A stretch of DNA of 64,000 bases from Penelope pileata (lineage: Eukaryota > Chordata > Aves > Galliformes > Cracidae), in assembly GCA_013396635.1 (NCBI GenBank), contig WBMW01003333.1, positions 2,261 to 66,260 on the forward strand, written 5' to 3'. Numbering within the stretch: the stretch's first letter is position 1; every line of letters starts with the position of its first letter. Below the pieces are notes generated by a model. The model ran no database searches and was not told where the DNA came from. It was given only the letters and a program-made list of their open reading frames with translations. The position numbers were made by a program, and so were the translations under genes. This document shows positions 22,130 through 33,895 of the stretch, piece after piece.

Positions 22130-22260
22130 CAGCTGCATGGGGAGAGATGGCCCCAGGAGTGACTCTTGCCCAAGGTGACAGTGGCTCCTTTGGTTGTGCT
22201 GTGAGCCAGCGTGGCTCTCACTGGCCTCCTGCCAGTCCTCTTGCAGGAGAATTGGACTTA
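22130..22260 (-). mobile_element. Possible MIR-like SINE fragment (antisense)
   Basis: 'gtgactcttgcccaaggtga' matches the reverse-complement MIR text 'gtgacttgcccaaggtcac'. Further right 'tggcctcctgccagtcctct' resembles 'gtctcctgactcccagtcct'. The sequence between the blocks is not recognisable, so the call rests on two short blocks in the correct order. Confidence 0.3.
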
Positions 22261-23504
22261 AATATAGAAGTTGTGCAGCTGGACCAGGAGAAATGCTTCT
22301 TTGTCTTTCTGTGCTCTCAAATCTGGTGAACTGTGGAAGACAATCTCAGGAAGCCAAGGAGGGACCATGGCTGGTCATGTCTCGCACCCGGCCCACAGAG
22401 GGGAAGGGAATACGCTATAGACCAATGTCTCTCAAAGCAGTTTTTGCTAAGGCTGTGCACGGTAAATTCTTAGTTATGTGTAACTGAATATTGAGAATGT
22501 TTGTCTATGATGACTGTAGATGAGGTCTCTGATACAGAGGCTCATGAAAGGCAAGTCACCAATGTCTGGAATCACAGACAGCCTCAAGCATCCTCCAGAA
22601 GAAAAGAGCCCTGTCTGCTGTCATCCAGGCAATACGTGATCCAGATGCAGACAACCATCCTTTCTTTCTTCTGATTTTGGCCAGGCTTTAAAAACATTGA
22701 GTCAGGTTTCAAACCAGCACAGCCTCTTGCCATCTTTTTTTAGTGTACTGCGATACAATCACTCAGCACCAGAGCAATGACACAGAAATTTGCAACAATC
22801 ATATATGGAATAATAAATTGATAATGCTATCTGCAGTCAGATCTGCTATCTGCTGCTGGTCATTTCTCCACTCACATCCTGTGATCAGCCCCATCTCTGC
22901 TAACCCTACCACGGCTCCTGTCCCTGGGACACCCCTAACATGGCCTAAAAACATCCGGCTGTGCTCTCAGGAAACGCAGGAACAGGGGAAAGCGTGTCTT
23001 GCTGCTGAGCCCACTCTGCGTGTGCATGTGTTATTTTTAAACCATCACGCAAAAGGACGCAGTTCCCACCAGCCAAGGCATGTCTGAACTTCTGTGAGAC
23101 AAGGCTTTGTATTTCTAATGGCAGAAAATGTGGCATGTGCTACTGCTGTTGCTCTGGCAATAACCATACGTAGTGAGCACTGTAACATCAAGTCACATGA
23201 TAAACAAAAAACAGCTACAATACAAATTAAACTAGCCCAGTGCAGCTTTTATTTAGACGGTGGAAATTTTCTTAAATTAAATGCTTTCTTTCCAATATTG
23301 CTGTGCAGAGGCAGAATATGCTTGTTGAAGCTGAGGTTGACTTAGCTGCTCTCTCTGCTGCTCTGCAGAGCTCAATCACCAGCTGGACCATCTAGACCCA
23401 ACAGAGCCAGGCTTCTGCTTGTACTAGCATGAAGGATCTGACTTGCTCCTCTGAAACATTCCCGTCTCTATCCAGCCATCTTATCTTGAATGGCATTCAA
23501 AAGC
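22261..23504. other. Unique non-coding sequence
   Basis: Mixed-composition unique sequence with no recognisable exon, RNA gene or repeat. Frames are short (up to about 114 codons) and featureless. Confidence 0.6.
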
Positions 23505-23551
23505 TTTTCCCTTCCCTTCCCTTCCCTTCCCTTCCCTTCCCTTCCCTTCCC
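23505..23551. repeat. (TTCCC)n pentanucleotide microsatellite
   Basis: About nine near-perfect tandem copies of the pyrimidine pentamer ttccc, read directly (GGGAA on the minus strand). Such tracts are usually length-polymorphic, so the copy number here may be individual-specific. Confidence 0.95.
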
Positions 23552-26500
23552 ACCGGCCTCCTCATTTCAGCTCCCATCTGCTCATTAGCTTTGCATTTGC
23601 ACGGTTAGCACACAGATTTTCAAGGATGCCTCCCAATACAAGATGTGTCTTCACAGCACGTGAAATCCCCAAGACACGTCTGGGTGTAACAGCTATGCAA
23701 GCAGGTGCCAGGGATAAGGCAACAACAGCCCAGCAAGTCAATCACCACAGGGGCATGTGCATGTTCATTTGCATCCTTGCTTTGTATTTCAATGGGAAAA
23801 AGACAAACAGGCTCTTCTTTACTAATACTTCCTAAAAAAGACTCCTAAATCACGATGTCAGCCTGCCTCCTTCCTGCTAGCACAGGCATTAGCTCATCAG
23901 CCTCATCCTGCCAATAACTGTGAACTGCCCACAGCCCCCGGCTGAAACAGGTTGGAGAGCTTCAGGAGCTAAATCCTCCTCCAGGGTTTTGAACAAGTTT
24001 CACAAGGCAGTTCAAAGATCCAGCAGCTGGAACAGTGATACGATGTCATGCGTTACAGATGAAGTGCTAATACTTGTCCATAATGGATTTGCTGGGATAT
24101 ACTTCACATTTCCTCCACCTGTTCCCCACTGGTCGAGTTCTCGCTTCCCTGGGGTTTTGTCTTCATAAGTTACGATGGCTGTTTGTGAGAAAGCAGAGCT
24201 GACAGTGGCTCCTATTCCTTTGTACCTTACACTGAAACCTTGTCTTAGATCCAAGAAGAGAGCAGGGATACCATGTTGGCAGTGGTACATACCCATAATG
24301 ATGCATTAGCTGTTCTCCTGCATGGAGGCTGTTCCATACGTATTTCCCAATCAATATTGGGAGAAACAGCACAGACAAGACCAGGAACAAGATCTGCTCC
24401 AAGGCATTCATGGTGCAGTTTCTGTGATGAGCGTGAGGCAATCAGGAGCCTTGAGAAAGGTCAGGTGCCACTAATAGGGCCCCAACCCCATCGCCTCCTG
24501 ACACCAAAGCAGGACCTGGGGCAGAAGGAGAACTGGCACAGCCTCCTCTGACACTGTTACGCTAGCCAGCTAATTAATAGCTTGTTGATTGCACTCTTAA
24601 AAGTAGTGCAGTTAAAGGAGGACATGCAGTGTTTATCTTCTTTGCTTTAAAAGGTGGTTGTAAATGAATTTACACACTGCACAAAGCAGGATTACTTGGC
24701 TCGGTATGTTATGTAATTACTCAGACCAGCTGGTGGGGAGAAATCATAACCAAAATCGAGCTCCTGCTCCACTGCACAGATGGGATTTCTCTTCTCAGCG
24801 CCACACACTCAGTCCTAGTCCTGACGTTCTGTCTACGTACCCACAGTGACATGATTTTCCTGCCGAGCATATATGGACCTCCTAGAAGTTTACAGCTGTG
24901 AGGAGAGAAGGAAGGTCTGCCCTGTATCTAAGCAAGCGGGCATCCTTCCAAACACGCTCTCAGTCAGCTTGGGGGCAGGGGAGGAAAGGTTAAACACAAA
25001 GACCTCAAGACACCTGGGTCCTCTTTCCTGCTTGGGCCACAGATTTCCTGAGAAAGCTCAGTTTCTGGCCTTAGGGGTTTTTTTACGTAAGAACACCAAC
25101 AAATATCTGATGCTTTGTCCAAAGTGCCCATGTACCACTAAAAACTGTGTGGGATCCTGGGTCCTTAGATAAACTCCAGTGAGAGTCTGGTGCCTTAAAC
25201 TGTGTAAGACCAAAATAAAGCCACGTTACAAGGAGGGCCAAATCTCTTCAAAGCTCAATTGCATCAACACCTGGATTGCCACGGTGGCTGCAAGAGAAAC
25301 ATTTTGGGGATTTCTCATCGTGGCAATCAGCAATGAAATAAAAGCTGAACTTTCTCCCACATTCGAGGTAAGGCCAGTGGGCTACCAGGTCTCTGTTGGT
25401 GACAACAGGGCAAGGCAGGGGACACATTGCTGTGGCAGGAAAAGAAAGCGAGAGCCAGGCTGTACAGTGTGGCTGATGCCACAGTTTACTGATACAGGGC
25501 TTGAGGAATCCTCCATGCTATCTCCTTCCCCTGCTGCTTGCCCCATCCCCACATTGCTTTTCCTGCTGAGGCCAATGCAAGTGGTGGTGGGGCCAGGGTC
25601 TGGAGCTGCTCCAGGTTTGTACACACAAAATCCACTCAACCCCCAAACCACAACTTGTTTTTTTTTAGCAGGGCAACAACCCCAACAGCATGCAGAAATG
25701 ACACATCATGGTGGAGCCAGTCCCACAGCCTGCTGCAACCAGTAGCAGGAAACACTTTTCCTTCTCCCAGCTCCAGGATAAGGTTCCTACTGCCTCCTTC
25801 GTGTTGGCTTTGGGGCTCATAAACCCTCTTCATATCCAGAAGACAATGATCCATTTTGACTTGCTAGGATGTATCTTTTGGTGGGAAGCTCTTTAAGCAA
25901 GGTTAATCCAACCTTTGTATCAATCCAAAAAACCCTCCCGTGATGTCAGTGCTGAGGTCACAGCACAGACCACACCATTGTGGCCCTGCACAGAGCAGGA
26001 GATGAGCAGGAAGGAGGGCAGGGCTGGGGACCAAGGCACCCTCTAGAACCAGCTTCATCTCCAGAGGAAATGGGATTAAACAGCAGCCTGGATGCAGCAC
26101 TGGCTGCAATGATCCCAACAAGCTTTTGTTTATTGCAGCAAATGAGATGTGCGTTGCTTTTAACAACAGAAAGAAAACAGTCAGACATAGAAAAGCACAG
26201 ACAATACAGCAGTGCAATCTGATTTCTAAAAAACTACTTACATAAATATGTGCATTTAGGTGCTGCATGTGGCATGCCCAGCAAGTCAGGGATCCTCCAG
26301 TGACCTCTGCCAACCTTCAGATTTTCCATGTGGTCAGCATATCCCTCCATGAAACCAATGAGTCTGTCAGCTGAACAATTTAATTACCCTCCATCGACCA
26401 GTTATGGAGACCACAGCTCAGGAGCAATTGTAAAAGGAAGTCACACTGAAAAAGCCTAGCTTTTTGCCAAACCTGGTAGTGCTCTCACCAAAATAAAACG

Positions 26501-27920
26501 ACACCTTTTTCAAATGTGAGACTGCCAACGAGAAGAGTCAATGGGGAAAAGGCTCAAAAATCTTAATGCTAGGGAGCAGGGTTGAATAATTGGATGGGAT
26601 GATCCACAGGGAGATGTGCAGTGCTGTGAGAAAAGGGGACCTGCTGAATTTGTCATAGCTCTCAACACAGTAGTAAAATATAGAGATTTTTGGAAATAAA
26701 AAGGATAAAGTTCATGGCACATCAGTGAATCAACCTCCCAAGCTCAGTGCTTTTTGCAGATTGCTCCAGCAGCAAAAGGAGTTCTGCACACATATAGCTG
26801 GGATTTGTGCCCCGGCCACTTTGCCCTGATTTTCCTGCTGCAGCTCCACTGCCCACACTGTGTGGCCCCACTGGACAGCCAGAGCAATTACGTCTCCCAG
26901 TTGCCTGATCAACTCACCAGGTTATTTCTGAGCTGGAGAGCTAAATGTACACAGTCTCTGCAACACCCCCACATGGTTTTCACATCTCTGCTCACCCCCA
27001 GCAGAGCCTATGGCAGGGACACAGTGGGATGGCACAAGCATGTGACCACTCCATGCATATCTCATTGGGATGCCCACCAATGTTGCAATCTGCTGTCAGT
27101 GCTCCCAGGCATTTGGGTTCTGCAAGAAACTGTAATTAGCTGTCTAGACAAAAACCCTAACTTCCCACAGGATCTTGGTACTTGATTCTTATGTTGGCTC
27201 CTTTTGTACTGCAAGAGTCCGTGTGCCCACCTCCCCCGAATACCACAATGCCTTCTCCATTATAAAACTGAACACTCCCAGCAAAAACCCTGAAGAATGT
27301 TGAGTGCTTCTTTCTGTCCTCTTCCCCCTGTTTACACAACACATTGATAAGATCATTAGTAGTCATTTAACATCTGATTTGCATGTTTGTTGTTGCTGTT
27401 GCTGTAATATTTTTGCCTTTTAAAATTCCAGGACTTGGCTTTCCAAGAGTGACTGAGGTTGTGTGGGAGAGAAGTTTGCATCCTTGCCAGGGCCCCAAGG
27501 ATACGCTTTATATCTGGACTGCTTAAAATCTCCCTCACCATCAAGGCTCCTGCTGCTGCTACCATCATTTCTATTTTGCTGTTTTGTGTGATCTATTTTT
27601 GTTATCCTGTATAACCTTAGTTTAGAGATATCATTCTAAGACAGAGCAGTATGGCTTGCTTTTCCTACTGGAAAACTTTACTTGGTAACTTTAATTCAAA
27701 GGTCTCTCCTGCACTTGAGATCTGTGAACTGGGACCACATTTCTTACATAACCTAGAATCTCACCGAGCGGCTAATAACAAAATAAGAGAGCATATCAGA
27801 CTCAAATAACCATGACTCTGAGGAGCTCCTGCTTGCTCCTTGCTCCAGTTGCCTGCGTGGTGCAGCCATAGTTTGATCCTCTGACAACAACAGGAGTTCT
27901 TTGGACTGACATTTTACACA
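23552..27920. other. Unique non-coding sequence with possible old LINE scraps
   Basis: No gene is recognised. The longest frame, 25179-25745 plus (188 codons), starts with non-repetitive sequence but has no domain I know. A donor-like GAG|GTAAGG lies inside it at 25367/25368 without a convincing acceptor. 23855-23935 (antisense) faintly resembles an L3 segment ('ctagcacaggcattag', 'caataactgtg'). 26283-26325 (sense) resembles a diverged CR1 3' end ('gacctctgccaacctt'). Both are too weak to list alone. 24555-24720 is AT-rich with TAATTA/GTAATTAC cores. Confidence 0.5.
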
Positions 27921-28109
27921 GGCAGATAGCGAAAGGACAAGGGCAAATGGCTTTAAACTGAAAGAGGAGATTTAGGTCAGATGTTAAGAAGAAATTTTTT
28001 AATCAAAGGGTGGTGAGGCACTGGACACAGGTTGCCCAAAGTTGTGGATGTCCCATTCCTGGAGGCATTCAAGGCCAGGTAGGATGGGACCCTGGGCAAC
28101 CTGATCTGG
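27921..28109 (+). mobile_element. CR1 LINE fragment (avian type), plus orientation
   Basis: Sense-strand CR1 3' text in order: 'ggacaagggcaaatggcttt', 'aaactgaaagaggagattta', 'ggtcagatgttaagaag', 'gtggtgaggcactggacaca', 'ggttgcccaaag', 'ctggaggcattcaaggccag', 'gcaacctgatctgg'. It is 5'-truncated as usual. Unusually, the normal ending with 'cttccaacc' and ATTCTRTG octamers is absent after 28109, so the 3' end was lost by deletion or has decayed beyond recognition. It is non-coding and inactive. Confidence 0.92.
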
Positions 28110-29256
28110 AAAGCTGCACAAAGTCCAAAAAGACACCAAAAACCTGACTGAAATTAATCTAAAAGCTTGTAAAGCAGAGACCTTTCCCAGGAATCCCTTC
28201 AGGACAGCAATCCTGCTCAGGATTACACCAAACCACTCACTCAGCTATACCAGACTTTATGGTACAGCACTGGGACAGTCCTCACCCAGGAGACAAACAC
28301 CTCCTGGGGTGGGAAGCTACCTGAGGTGAGTGCTCGGTGTGTAATCAAATCTGCAGCAAAACAATGCTGCCAATGCCTTATGCAATCCTATTATGGATCA
28401 GCCCTGCAGCTGCTTCTCAGGTGATGACTTGCATTTGAAGAAGCTGCAGACACCCACAGAAGAGCAGCTCAGGAGTTATTGGTCTTTGAAACAGGTCCTT
28501 CACTAACCATGCATGGCAGTATCCACAGCCAAGGTCCTCTGCTGCTGTCACTGCTTGGCACGTGACAGACTGAAAGGTCCCAGCTACGGTATCCCAAGGA
28601 GTGCTGCCCTGATGATGTAGAGATCCCATCCCTCCACACCACACTGCGGACAAGTCATTCTGCTCCCCCAACCAAGCTTGAAAAGTCTCACCCTTCATTT
28701 TATTATTCAAAACATTTTCAGTTTTGCGGAGGAGGGTTTGCTGATATTTCAGAAATGAGAAGACAACTGCTTCATGATCTTGTAACTAGGAAGCAAACGA
28801 GAGCTCACTGCAAAATGGGAAAGGATTGCGAGGGAGTTGCACACTTCCCACCTAACTCCTGTGCTTTCATGCGTTACAATTTAGTAGTTTAAACAAGGCC
28901 TCTACCACAAATCTTGTGATACAAGCTGTTTTCCAGAAAGCCCATCTTCTCAAGAGCCAGAGCAATATCTAAGACCCTCAAGAGTTAATAGCAAAAGCAC
29001 AGGTTTCTAGTTCATAGGACTGAGAAACGTAGGCAGTAGGAAGCCTCAAAATTCAGAAACAGGCTACCCATCAGAAACAAACCATCCTGAAATCCTGGCT
29101 TTTTGTTGTTGCTTTTAGAGGGTGTCATCAGGGCCTTTTATTGCTCCTCCAAGCACAGCCAGCAGTGTTACAATGAGTACCAATCAACTTCTCTGCACCC
29201 TGTTTCAGGAAGGAAAACAGAGGTGATTTTCCCATGTGGGAAAAATTAGCACTTAC

Positions 29257-29336
29257 CTGTAAAGTTAATGCTTCCTGGTCCATACATTGTAAGGCCAGGC
29301 ACAACCACACTCCTCAAGCATCCATTCCAGTCAAAG
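29257..29336 (-). other. Splice-bounded open interval (exon candidate)
   Basis: On the minus strand a consensus donor (CAG|GTAAGT) follows 29257. An acceptor-like pyrimidine-rich string ending in 'cctcaaccacag' precedes 29336. The 80 nt between are open in one frame (one leading base, 26 codons, one trailing base). The translation contains FDWNGCLRSVVV and later GLTMYGPGSINFT, faintly like the cysteine-containing end of laminin-G-type domains, but I cannot assign a family. The donor is one of the best in the window. Chance alone predicts about two such donors over both strands. Confidence 0.18.
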
Positions 29337-32300
29337 CTGTGGTTGAGGTGTAGGGGTGGTAGCAGACCAGAGGACCTGCTCAGTTCTTTTACTGATACGA
29401 GCACTTTTCCTGAGCAGGAGTCACAGGCTATTATTTCTCAAGCAATGGCATCTCCTCTGGAGAAATCCCACCAAGCTCTGCCTGTACCTTGTTCCTCGCA
29501 GCACGCTGGGATCTGCCTTGCAGTGCCTCCATCAGCAGAGTCTCCAGCACTTTCATTGCTCCTGGTTGGTTTATTGCAGCTGGGCATAAAACTCAACTGC
29601 AGCAGAATGACAGATAAATAAGCAGCTGTGTTTTGTGGTGGAATTTAGTCTCCCTTCCTCCCCCTTCTCTCAGCTTTTTGCATAGAAAAGAGCTGTTAGA
29701 AAGAGGTACCAGAATCTGGTCACTCCATTTATGTCTGTTTTCTGTTGGAATATTACTGCATTTCATCTAATCTGGGGCTCCAGAAGAACAACAGGGTGCC
29801 TAAAATATTTATACTTGGAGCAACTAAAATAAAAACCCCAGTTGTAGATAATTCTTTACCAAGTTCACTATCCGTACTGGATATGCTCTTTGCTAGGGAG
29901 TTATTTTTCTTTTAAGAGAAATTTGAGAGAATAAACATGAGGCTTGTTAAATAAATCTTTTCTGTCCAATTGCAAAATTGTTTTTTGATTTCTTCTAGTG
30001 ACATAAAGCCATGCGGAATTGGTTCCAAACTCCATTATAAGGAGACAATTGTAAAGGCTCACCTTGAAAGCAATTAATCTTATCTAAAGACTTTAACTGT
30101 AAAATGGATGAAATGATAATATGCTAAACACAAGGGTGCTTCATTAGCTGCTGAATACTGGTAGGATAGGATTTGTGTCACCTTATTGATCTCTGTTTAC
30201 ACAATAACACTGGGTAGAAAGGCTAAGGAAAGGACCCCATTTCCTTTGATAAGGGCTGTGCCAACTACTTCCCAACAGCCTGACAACAGGGAGGAAGGGA
30301 ATGAAGTTTCTCGCTTTGATTCAGAGGTGTGGGCTGTGCAAAGGTTCCCTTTCGTTTAAGACCGAAGATTTGCAGGCTATATCCTCCCCTTTGATATTCT
30401 CCCTCGAGGGAGAGAGCCCATCTGAGCAGGGAAGCCTAGGGTTCCACCTTCTCCTTAGCCCCGGCCGCACATCCCTCCAGCTGGCATTGCTGCTTATGGA
30501 AGGCAGAAATAAAGGGAAATAATTACTTTTTTTTTTCATATCATTACTACTTTGACAACTCAAACTGACTCACTTTCCAGCCACATCAATGCTAGTGTTG
30601 GCTCCAAGAAGGGAACAAGACCAGAGCAGCCTTAACTTACATCTGCCTTAAGATGATGTGAAGCTGCACGTTGCTGAGACTGTAAAGGCTGTGCCCATTT
30701 CGGGTACTCAGATGCCCCGGGATGGGCATGAGGAGCTCTTTGGGAAGAAGGGCTGCATTGCCTGAGATTAGGGATCAGAGGCCATCATTGCTCCACCTGG
30801 CAAACTGTGGGGAGAGAGCTGGGCAGCCATTTCTAACTGAGCAGCAGAGGGATGGAATAAAAACCTGCGGGGGAGGTCTATTCATTTGCACACATTCATT
30901 CTCTCTCTCTCTTCCCTCTCCCAAGAACGTAAATGCCACATCTTTTGTATTTCTTAAAATATCCCTTGTTAATGTAATGAGGCCATTGACAGTAACCTCA
31001 AGTCAGCATCCTACCGCAATTCTGACAATTCAGCAGCATCCTCACTGCTCCAAGGAATTGGAAAACATGAGCAGTGCAGAAAATACAAACATCAACGCGC
31101 AGAGCAAACACGCCTGCTGTACCAGAGCAGCAACAAAGAGCCTCCAGAGAGTGCAGGGAGGGCACCTATTTGTTGGGGAGAGCAAACTCGGGGGACATAA
31201 TGAACAAGCAAGGCACGGTTCAGCTTCTCACGATTCAGAAAGTAATTAGAGGAGGCACAAGTCAGCAGAACGGAGCATTAGCTGTGACTTCATTAAAGTC
31301 ATCAGCACTCACCCCCTGCTGAGCAGCCTTCTCTTTCCCTCTCCCCCTGCCTCCAGCATATTTTATTACCGAAACCCAGGGTCATCTCACATAATGGAGA
31401 AGTTAATTTTAAAACTTTCTCAGAACGCAACTTGGAAGCCTAGGTTTTCTGTGCGGGAAGCGTAGAAGAAATAAAGAAAATCAAATAAAAAGAAGGTTAC
31501 TCAGACAGTGAGATGAAATGAAACTGCAGCTGAAAACACTGTGGATTTCATGGCTGGGGAGCCCACAGTGACATTTCAGTCTCCTGCCCAGCACAGGCAG
31601 CAGCATGAAAGCCACCCTGTATGGTTCGATCAGGACATGGCTGCCACCAGCTCTTCTGAGACCAGGCCAGGCACCTGACGCTAATACAGCTCTGTATTGG
31701 GTTCAGCACAACTCTTTGTTTTAAACACCAATAAAAGAAAAACCTGTCTACAGTCAGTCGCCACAATATACTGCTTGGAATGGGATATACGTGACATTAA
31801 AGTGTGTGTGCAGGGATAAAGGCTTGGTTATGCACCTCAGGGTCTTTGGAGAGGGATTTTTGGTAGGAGACCTTGTTCTCTCTCATTTGCTTTTCCATTT
31901 TTGCCCATAGCTGTTTTTTTTTTTGTGTGGCCAGACAGTACAGAAATTGTCATGAGATTGAGTGATCTCGTGGCATTTCTGAGCAGGCAGTATACCAGGC
32001 ACTGCAGCAGCGTGTTGGCATTACTGCAGCAACCAGAACTTTAGGAGACTTTTCCAGAATGATGTTTTATGGAGAATAGCAGGTTTGCCTCTGCTGCCTT
32101 GCAAGGCTAGCACCACATGGCCCAATACATCATCCCAGACAAAGCCAGACCTTCTTTGCAAGCTAACATTTCCAGAAAAGAGAAAAAGATCAAAGCAGCA
32201 GGAATACTCTTAAACACTAGAAGAACTGTCTTACTCTGCTCTGCCGAATGAGACAGAGACTTCGTCGGAGAATTAATTGCTTTTATGTCAAGAGAGTAAC

Positions 32301-32793
32301 CTTGCACTGCCTCCACCTCATTCCCAGCCACACTGACCTTCGTTACACCTTGACTCTTTCAGCCCATCTGGCTATAAATTAGGACAGACAGGTTACACCC
32401 TTTCCTTCTCCTGTAATGCACATGAACATCTCAGCAGTGCTGTTGGCACACAAAAGCTTTTGCCCTTTCTGTTTCCCTCCCTTGATAATGAGCCATCTAT
32501 TAAGGAGGCAGATGTAATTTTAGCTGGCGATATCTTATGTAATTATGTGCATGATCAACAGAGACAGAGAGAACAGAAGATGGTGGAAACCAGGAAAAGC
32601 AAAACCGGCCAAATTTCCAGAGCCCAGAGAGCTGTAGCATCACCAGTGCTCTTCCCCTTTGTTACACTCCTGACGCTACAGCCTCTGGGAAAGGTTTCTC
32701 CCCACAAACACCAAGCAGCTCCTTTCCACAGCTCTTGTGCATCAGACTCATTTTAAATAAGCTTCAAAGTCCAGCTTATCCCAAGTCATACCC

Positions 32794-32815
32794 CTTGTTG
32801 ATATATATCAACAAG
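32794..32815. repeat. Perfect 22-bp palindrome
   Basis: The arms cttgttgatat and atatcaacaag are exact reverse complements with no spacer, checked pair by pair. The next outer bases (32793 and 32816) do not pair. The AT-rich centre with TTGAT/ATCAA shoulders could be a dimeric transcription-factor site or a cruciform. No repeat family is recognised. Confidence 0.95.
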
Positions 32816-32967
32816 CTTAGGCACAGACTCCCAGAAGAACAGGGCTCTCTTTGAGAGGCGTGCACCTCTGCAATCCCCCACTATTAACTGCCAGCCAAGT
32901 AATATCTTTCCACTCACTTGATTTTTTTAGTATATTGTTCACCATGTATTTGCTTGCCATTCCTTAC

Positions 32968-33065
32968 CTTGTGTCTATATCAACCTGGACTTCCAGATGC
33001 TCTCCTTTCAAAAATCAGTATGACCAGCGCTGCCTTCCTTGCTCAGCCAGGACATCTGCAGTTTT
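32968..33065 (-). other. Splice-bounded interval without open frame (non-coding exon candidate)
   Basis: On the minus strand an acceptor-like 'actgttcttctgctcag' precedes 33065 and a donor-like ACAAG|GTAAGG follows 32968. All three frames between contain stop codons, so this could only be a non-coding or terminal-coding exon. Nothing else supports transcription. Confidence 0.1.
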
Positions 33066-33769
33066 CTGAGCAGAAGAACAGTAATCCTTGTACTAAACAG
33101 AAAACAACAAGTCTGTAACAAACAGAAGAATCTAAAAACACTTTCCAGAGCTTGGGAAAGTATGGGTAGAGCAAAGAGTCACCAGTGACATTTTGGGTCC
33201 TGAATGACACTTGGGCTCAGTCCAGACCTGTGATTTGTTTTGCATGGGCACGTGAATCTGCTCTAGGTATCACAGCCTTCTGATTTGAATCGTGTCTGGT
33301 CTTGTGATGGAAAGAAAAGGTGTTGGGTTAAGTCTGGGGCAAACAGCTATTGACCTTGTTATTTTATTTTGTCAGTTTTGCTCAAGTTACTCAGCCACTG
33401 CTGCCCTGAAGCTGACACAAGCTTGGCTCACAGACCTCCCCGGTGGATCCACTTGTGGCTGCCAGCCCCATACACACGCATTAAATCTTACCTAATGATT
33501 AATTAACAGGGGATTGGGACAGTTCATTCACCTGAAAGCAGCACACACCTCAGGGAACGCCATAACGTTTTGAGGCTGGACACAAATGTATGTAACACAG
33601 AGATATCACGGTTAACTCTACAGATGGTCATTGCAAAGCCCACACACAACAGGCAACATAGGTAGGAGGAAAAGGGCCCTATGGGGCAAGACTGTACATC
33701 AACTTGGTAATTGGTAGGCTTTCTATGAAAGATTTTATATTTTAAGACCACAGTGCATGGCTGAGATGA

Positions 33770-33895
33770 AGTACTGCTATTTTTATGTTACAGATTGGAA
33801 ATGTAGGCACAGACACGAGAAATGATCTGTACAAGATTGCACAAGAACTTGATGGCAGAGTGACAAGATCCCTTGATGCCTTACCTACAAGATCT
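33770..33895 (-). mobile_element. MIR-like SINE fragment (antisense)
   Basis: The plus strand follows reverse-complement MIR text over more than 80 nt: 'tatttttatgttacagattg', 'gaaatgtaggcacagac', 'gatctgtacaagattgcaca' and 'gatggcagagtgacaagatc'. These parallel 'ttattttacagatgaggaaactgaggcacagag...acttgcccaaggtcacac...agtggcagagctgggatt'. Order and spacing agree and divergence is high, as expected of an amniote-age SINE remnant. There is no tRNA-like head or poly-A end. Confidence 0.5.

Larger units (their letters stand above)
28110..33769. other. AT-richer unique non-coding sequence
   Basis: No complete gene. It contains weak exon candidates (29257-29336 and 32968-33065, minus), a short (TC)n tract near 30898-30912, and a 22-bp palindrome at 32794-32815. 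AT-rich blocks with clustered transcription-factor cores lie at about 29985-30130 (ACAATTGT, CAATTAATC) and 32500-32560 (TGTAATTTTAGC, GTAATTATG). The remainder is unremarkable. Confidence 0.55.

Noticed and set aside
23855..23935. Possible antisense L3 fragment
   Set aside because: Two short similarities with poorly matching sequence between and after them. Too weak to call without a profile search.
26283..26325. Possible diverged CR1 3' end
   Set aside because: It resembles 'gaggtcccttccaacctt', but no upstream CR1 body or terminal octamers can be found.
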